Below are positions 59,594 through 64,000 of a DNA stretch of 64,000 nt, piece after piece. Each line of letters starts with the position of its first letter. The stretch's first letter is position 1. Below the pieces are notes generated by a model that saw only the letters and a list, made by a program, of their open reading frames with translations, did no database searches and had not been told where the DNA came from. This stretch comes from Pseudomonadales bacterium (GTDB taxonomy: Bacteria > Pseudomonadota > Gammaproteobacteria > Pseudomonadales > JAHRWD01). The translations under genes were made by a program, and so were the position numbers. The stretch is from NCBI GenBank assembly GCA_029210125.1, contig JARGPR010000007.1, forward strand, positions 41,008 through 105,007. Reading direction: 5' to 3'.

Positions 59594-60830
59594 AACGAAG
59601 CACCTCAGCAGGCTCGGTCCTCGAAGCGTTGTATGCCGGGTAAAGTGTAGCGATAAAACTCATAGCAAAAGCACTGCAGGTTACTAGTAGCACATCGGAT
59701 ACATGTAGATCAGATGGGAAATAGCTAATGAAATAGACATCTGAACTCAAAAATTCGATACCAAAGAGTTCTTCTACTTTTGCTACAAAATCAGAAATTA
59801 CCAATGAAGCACCAATTCCCAATAAGGCCCCAATCGAGCATCCCAGAAAACCAATGGTACTTCCGAGAATAATAAAAATCTTTAAAATGGTACTTCGATC
59901 AGCACCTAGGGTTTTGAGTACTGCAATATCTGATTGTTTGTCGACCACCAGCATGACAAGCGAGGAGACGATATTAAATACCGCAACCGCCACGATAATC
60001 AGCATCAGCAAACCTAGCATCCGTTTTTCAAGTTGAATGGCCTGAAAAAGGTTGCCCTGGGTTCGCGTCCAATCTATAGCATAATATTGCCCTGGCAGGT
60101 TTTCAGCGAGAGCACGACTGTTATATGGTGCTTCAAACAGGTCTTTAAATTTAAGCCGAATGCCCTCGACCTTGCCTTTTAAACCAAAAACTTTACCCGC
60201 ATCCTCAATATGGATAGCGGTTAAGGATGCGTCCAGTTCAGCGCCAACGCTAAAGATCCCTACAACTGTGAATCGTTTCATACGTGGAAATACGCCGCCG
60301 AGCGAAACTGAAGCCTCTGGCAACAATAACGTTATACGATCACCAACCCTTGCGCCTAGGCTTCGCGCTACCAAATCCCCTAACACAATTCCAAATTCGC
60401 CGGGTTTTAAATCATCGATGGAACCCGCTTTCATATGCTGATCAACAATAGAAACCCTGGCTTCTTCTGAGGGTAATATTCCGTTCACCATGACACCACG
60501 GACGGCACCCTGAAAGCTCAACATACCTTGCCCGCTAGTGTAGGGAGCAGTTGCTACGACATCCGGCGATTTCTCTAGCTCCGCAGCAAGCGGCTTCCAA
60601 TGCTCAATAGGACCCTGATAAGAGTGGATAATAGCGTGAGGAACCATACCAAGGATACGTTCCCGTAGTTCTTGATGAAACCCGTTGAGTACAGACAATA
60701 CAAGGATCATGACCATTACACCGAGCGTCAATCCTGCGATCGAGGTCAATGAAATAAAAGAGATAAAGTGATTCCGACGGTTGGCCCGCAAATAACGCAA
60801 ACCGATGTAAACCGAAACAGGCCTGTACAT
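59586..60830 (-). CDS. lolC: Lipoprotein-releasing system permease (LolC/LolE family)
   Basis: This 414-residue FtsX-type permease has four helices: one near residue 25-50 (LTSIAGLTLGVMVMILVLSVL) and three near the C-terminus, with the large periplasmic domain between. The N-terminus YRPVSVYIGLRYLRA is the LolC/E signature. It is followed directly by lolD; no second lolE-like gene follows lolD (a convergent DUF2062 gene does). It may therefore be LolC with LolE elsewhere, or a single LolF-type permease. I use lolC by convention. Confidence 0.88.
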   Translation of the reverse strand: MYRPVSVYIGLRYLRANRRNHFISFISLTSIAGLTLGVMVMILVLSVLNGFHQELRERILGMVPHAIIHSYQGPIEHWKPLAAELEKSPDVVATAPYTSGQGMLSFQGAVRGVMVNGILPSEEARVSIVDQHMKAGSIDDLKPGEFGIVLGDLVARSLGARVGDRITLLLPEASVSLGGVFPRMKRFTVVGIFSVGAELDASLTAIHIEDAGKVFGLKGKVEGIRLKFKDLFEAPYNSRALAENLPGQYYAIDWTRTQGNLFQAIQLEKRMLGLLMLIIVAVAVFNIVSSLVMLVVDKQSDIAVLKTLGADRSTILKIFIILGSTIGFLGCSIGALLGIGASLVISDFVAKVEELFGIEFLSSDVYFISYFPSDLHVSDVLLVTCSAFAMSFIATLYPAYNASRTEPAEVLRYE

Positions 60831-60970
60831 AATAAGGATAAATACCGAGGTGAATATAGGAGGGCGGCTAAACCGGCTACACTATATCCCCAGGTTCGCT
60901 CAAAATCCATGCTAAACTTTTGCAGATAACAGCGTATTGAAATCCACCTGCAAACGATGATTGTTTGACT

Positions 60971-61579
60971 ATGAGTAATACAGAAAATAGCGACCCAAAA
61001 AATCAACCAGATCGAGAACGACGTGAATATTATCGCGTAAACGATGCAATCGGGCTTGAGTACAAATTGCTTGATCATGCACCAATACCGGGTGGCGATG
61101 AGGAATCACCCTTTTCAGTATCAGGTCGTTTTCGCTTATTAAATGAGTTAAATCGGATCGATCAGGAAAGCTCAATACTGTTACGTCACGTATCCGATGA
61201 AGACCGCAATCTGGCTCGTTATTTGAGTTCACAAAACAAAAAAATCGATACAATCGCCAAGCTAATTGTATCGGACGAAATTTCTACCACACCCTATACC
61301 GTTCGAAATGTAAGCTTAAGCGAGGGTGGATGCTCTTTCATTAATGAGGAGCAGCTTGAACCAAAGCAGAATCTCGCACTTAAGCTGTTCTTTTTTTCCT
61401 CATATCTTGGCATGGTGTTATACGGACACGTCGTGGAAAGTCACCCGCTTGGTGATGCCTCAGGCGGACTGTTTCAAACCAACGTTGAGTTTGACGATTT
61501 AAGTATCCCAGACCGGCAAACCCTGGCGCGCTATATTATTCGTCGCCAGGCAGAACAGCGGCGAGCCGACGACGAATGA
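60971..61579 (+). CDS. PilZ-domain protein, putative c-di-GMP effector
   Basis: This 202-residue soluble protein starts at the ATG at 60971; a TTG two codons earlier is less likely. Seen: an RREYYR motif with R18-x3-R22, then a long central helical region, and NVSLSEGGCSF. The usual PilZ second motif is (D/N)xSxxG; here the spacing is N-x-S-x3-G, one residue longer. C-di-GMP binding is therefore plausible but uncertain. It diverges from the LolC/E permease. It may be a target of c-di-GMP made by the GGDEF/EAL protein at 26 kb. Confidence 0.75.
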   Translation: MSNTENSDPKNQPDRERREYYRVNDAIGLEYKLLDHAPIPGGDEESPFSVSGRFRLLNELNRIDQESSILLRHVSDEDRNLARYLSSQNKKIDTIAKLIVSDEISTTPYTVRNVSLSEGGCSFINEEQLEPKQNLALKLFFFSSYLGMVLYGHVVESHPLGDASGGLFQTNVEFDDLSIPDRQTLARYIIRRQAEQRRADDE

Positions 61580-61767
61580 AGATCCCCCCTTCCTACTGAG
61601 TTCGCTTCTTACTATAACCACTTAGGTTTCAGTAGACACCTGCGCAAAATCTGTAGTCTCCTGTTACGACCATTGCTCATGGTACAATCACCGCTAATAA
61701 ATTAACCGGACAATGGCAATTAGTGCGCTGTCCAATCAGATGATTTTCCCTATAGCTAGCCTCTGGA

Positions 61768-62715
61768 ATGACCCACCCACTTACCATATGGTATATCACC
61801 GACAATAAACCGGGACACCTGAATCAGTTAAAGGGTTTGTCGGAATGCCTCAACCGCAGGTCTGAACAGTATGACCTAAAACTTGAGGAACGCTGGTTTA
61901 GCTACACAGATTCAGCATTGAACTGGTTCTCGCTACTGCGACAAAAACCCCAAATAAATACACCTGCTCTTTTGATCGGTGCTGGACATAAAACCCACCT
62001 AAAACTCATCACGTTAGCTTGTAAAACAGGAGCCTACAGCGTTGTTTTAATGCGTCCAACTCTACCGTTGAGGTTGTTTAATGCCGCAATTATTCCCGCA
62101 CACGACAACCCGCCCGATCGAACTAATATTTTACCCACAAGGGGGGTGCTCAATAGGGTTCAACCAAAGCAGCCCATACCCCACCCTAATCAAACATCCC
62201 CTGGCCTGATGCTGATAGGTGGTAAATCAAAACATTTTGTCTGGAATAGTCACGCGATTATCGAGCAAATCATCAGAATTCTTGAGCAAGACCCTGAGCA
62301 GCAATGGATGCTCACGAACTCCCGGCGAACCCCAGCTGATTTTACCAAGCAACTTAAATCTGCTGCACCAGCAAACCTGAGTATCATTGATTGCAATCAG
62401 ACCGATGCTGATTGGTTGCCGGCACAACTTAAACGATCATCCCAGGTTTGGGTGACGCCCGATAGTGTTTCGATGGTGTACGAAGCGATCACCGCAGGAC
62501 AACCTACCGGACTATTTGATTTGAAGAAGTTGAACAACAGCCAACAAAATCGCATCCACTCAGGTATCCAGGCATTAATTGACGATCAAATGGTGACAGA
62601 ATTCAAACAATGGCGATCAAGCAATGTGTTAAAGCCACCGGCTCAGCCACTTTGGGAATCCGATAGAGCCGCTATCTGGCTATTGGAGCGCTTTCAACGG
62701 GAATTGAAGCATTGA
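61768..62715 (+). CDS. ELM1/GtrOC1 family putative glycosyltransferase
   Basis: This 315-residue protein belongs to the DUF1022/ELM1 family (named after a plant mitochondrial fission factor), with WYITDNKPGHLNQLKGL at the N-terminus and VTPDSVSMVYEAITAGQPTGLFD near the C-terminus. The latter resembles glycosyltransferase nucleotide-sugar sites. In bacteria it commonly sits in LPS/polysaccharide gene sets, as here before a GT4 gene. The two overlap (TTG start in the stop codon region), indicating coupling. The exact activity is unknown. Confidence 0.75.
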   Translation: MTHPLTIWYITDNKPGHLNQLKGLSECLNRRSEQYDLKLEERWFSYTDSALNWFSLLRQKPQINTPALLIGAGHKTHLKLITLACKTGAYSVVLMRPTLPLRLFNAAIIPAHDNPPDRTNILPTRGVLNRVQPKQPIPHPNQTSPGLMLIGGKSKHFVWNSHAIIEQIIRILEQDPEQQWMLTNSRRTPADFTKQLKSAAPANLSIIDCNQTDADWLPAQLKRSSQVWVTPDSVSMVYEAITAGQPTGLFDLKKLNNSQQNRIHSGIQALIDDQMVTEFKQWRSSNVLKPPAQPLWESDRAAIWLLERFQRELKH

Positions 62716-63830
62716 AAATACTTCAGGTTTTACCGGGGCTTGATAGTGGCGGCGTTGAAAAAGGCACCCTTGAAATTGCATCAGCAGCAGTTGCCGCGGG
62801 ACACCAATCCCATGTGCTTTCCGCTGGTGGACGACTTGTTGAGCAACTTCAGCGGGAAGGCTCTCACCATATTCAGTGGGATATTGGAAAAAAATCCCTG
62901 CAAAACCTGTTAGAGGTTAAAAAGATTCGTAAATGGTTGGAGTCCGAGCAATTTGATATTGTTCACGTTCGTTCACGAATGCCGGCCTGGGTGATCTGGT
63001 TGGCCTGGAAAAAGATGGATCCGGCAACACGCCCGCGATTAGTCAGCACGGTGCACGGTATGCATTCCGTTAGCCGTTACAGCGCCATCATGACCTGCGG
63101 TGAACAGGTCATCGCCGTTTCAAAATCGATCCGACAATATATATTCGACAACTACCCTGCCTGTTCGGTGGATAAAATAAAGCTCATTTACCGTGGTATT
63201 GATGGGCAACAGTTCCCCATGGGCTATCAACCCAACAGCGATTGGCTGAATGACTGGTATACACAATACCCTCTAACCAGAAACAAATTAATTATTTGCC
63301 TGCCCGGTCGTTTAACCCGACTCAAAGGGCACCTTGTCTTCCTAAATTTACTGGCTGAATTGCGCACGCATAATTTTGATATTATCGCTTTAATAGTCGG
63401 TGATGAAGATCCTAAACGCATCCAGTACGCCAGGCAGGTTCATCAAAAAACGGTAGAGTTGGGTTTATCTGATCGGGTGATATTTACCGGGCACAGAGCA
63501 GATATGCGCGATATTTACGCAATCTCAACGCTGGTTTTGTCGTTATCCAGCAAGCCGGAATCCTTTGGTCGAACGGTGCTAGAAGCGCTGAGTATCGGTA
63601 CCCCTGTAATCGGATACAATCATGGCGGTGTGAGCGAGATACTCGGGGCGCTGTTTCCAGAGGGTGCACTCAACCTTGATGACATGGATCAGCTAGTCGA
63701 AAAAACGGCCCAAATTCTAAAGGGTCATCATGCTGAAATCATACCCAACGACAAGTTCCTACTTTCAAATATGCAAGACCAAACACTAGCACTTTATAAA
63801 AAGGTTATTCAAAGCGAGAGAACAGCATGA
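62712..63830 (+). CDS. GT4-family glycosyltransferase
   Basis: This 372-residue GT-B enzyme has an N-terminal VLPGLDSGGVEKGTLEIA acceptor-side motif, PGRLTRLKGHLVFLNLL at the inter-domain hinge, and the GT4 E-x7-E motif in SSKPESFGRTVLEALSIGTP. The start is TTG at 62712, overlapping the ELM1 gene stop. It likely adds sugars to LPS core or another polysaccharide. The next gene starts at its stop (ATGA overlap). Confidence 0.9.
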   Translation: MKILQVLPGLDSGGVEKGTLEIASAAVAAGHQSHVLSAGGRLVEQLQREGSHHIQWDIGKKSLQNLLEVKKIRKWLESEQFDIVHVRSRMPAWVIWLAWKKMDPATRPRLVSTVHGMHSVSRYSAIMTCGEQVIAVSKSIRQYIFDNYPACSVDKIKLIYRGIDGQQFPMGYQPNSDWLNDWYTQYPLTRNKLIICLPGRLTRLKGHLVFLNLLAELRTHNFDIIALIVGDEDPKRIQYARQVHQKTVELGLSDRVIFTGHRADMRDIYAISTLVLSLSSKPESFGRTVLEALSIGTPVIGYNHGGVSEILGALFPEGALNLDDMDQLVEKTAQILKGHHAEIIPNDKFLLSNMQDQTLALYKKVIQSERTA

Positions 63831-63982
63831 GTTTCGGACTCAGCCTGCTTGCGGTATTGCTCTTGCTGCTTTTTTTGAGGTTTTCTTTTCGTTATAGCTG
63901 GTGGGCCCCAGCGGTTGATTATCAACAGCCGCGAATCCTGATGTACCACATGATCAGCGATCCCAAAAAGAGCACTCAATAA
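63827..63982 (+). CDS. N-terminus of probable polysaccharide deacetylase with early stop
   Basis: From an ATG overlapping the glycosyltransferase stop (ATGA), 51 codons read: a hydrophobic signal anchor (LAVLLLLLFLRF), then PRILMYHMISDP, a segment typical of the NodB-type polysaccharide deacetylase N-terminus (the His-containing MYH motif). A TAA follows at 63980-63982, far before the family's usual length. Only 18 bases of sequence remain, so a frameshift, a true truncation or an edge artefact cannot be separated. Confidence 0.45.
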   Translation: MSFGLSLLAVLLLLLFLRFSFRYSWWAPAVDYQQPRILMYHMISDPKKSTQ

Positions 63983-64000
63983 ACGGCCCACCATAATTCC

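Overview
The window is a gene-dense chromosomal segment of a gammaproteobacterium with roughly mid-40s percent GC (estimated by eye). It carries a Na+-translocating NADH:quinone reductase, an Anr/Fnr regulator beside cbb3 oxidase maturation genes, FimL, AcnB, SthA and a Bpt/Aat pair. From memory, several neighbourhoods resemble Pseudomonas-type gene order: clpA|infA-bpt-aat-trxB; nqr operon beside a long Gap; lolC-lolD / comEC / exbB-exbD / lpxK / kdsB; fimL-nudC. I infer a marine or brackish member of Pseudomonadales/Oceanospirillales. I cannot name the species.

Layout. 1-4.9 kb: 3' part of clpA converging on infA-bpt-aat (N-degron targeting), then trxB and a secreted Sel1-repeat protein. 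5.0-15.4 kb: sthA, the nqrABCDEF-apbE-nqrM operon and a long-form gap, all on the minus strand. 15.5-25.9 kb: an unknown membrane/coiled-coil protein, nfuA, metH, and ccoH-ccoI-ccoS with a SafE-like membrane protein and an Fnr/Anr regulator. 25.9-30.3 kb: a two-gene signalling operon (HDOD-GAF histidine kinase, then REC-PAS-GGDEF-EAL). 30.7-35.8 kb: a secreted transglutaminase-like protein, a gene-poor stretch, tRNA-Ser(GGA) and acnB. 36.0-42.3 kb: an EmrAB-type pump, SDR, RraA, an alpha/beta hydrolase and a REC-PP2C phosphatase. 42.6-50.8 kb: cysI with a DUF934 gene, folD, fimL, nudC, sohB and an acuI/yhdH oxidoreductase. 50.8-60.8 kb: envelope genes kdsB, lpxK, msbA, exbD, exbB, comEC, a DUF2062 gene, lolD and a LolC/E permease. 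60.9-64 kb: a PilZ protein, an ELM1-family protein, a GT4 glycosyltransferase and the start of a probable polysaccharide deacetylase that meets an early stop.

Functional themes. The Nqr operon carries its own assembly factors: ApbE attaches FMN and NqrM supplies iron for the NqrDE cluster. SthA and the long Gap nearby also act on pyridine nucleotides. The 50.8-60.8 kb block serves outer-membrane biogenesis (Kdo activation, lipid A phosphorylation, lipid A flipping, lipoprotein release). Second-messenger and phospho-signalling is well represented: GGDEF/EAL, PilZ, HDOD-kinase, REC-PP2C and FimL.

No CRISPR array, phage or insertion sequence is visible, and I found no clear large undescribed system. 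The most open items are the HDOD-kinase/GGDEF-EAL pair, the secreted transglutaminase-like protein, the DUF934-CysI pair, several palindromic candidate operators (nqr leader, rraA upstream, emrAB upstream), and the interrupted deacetylase at the right edge.
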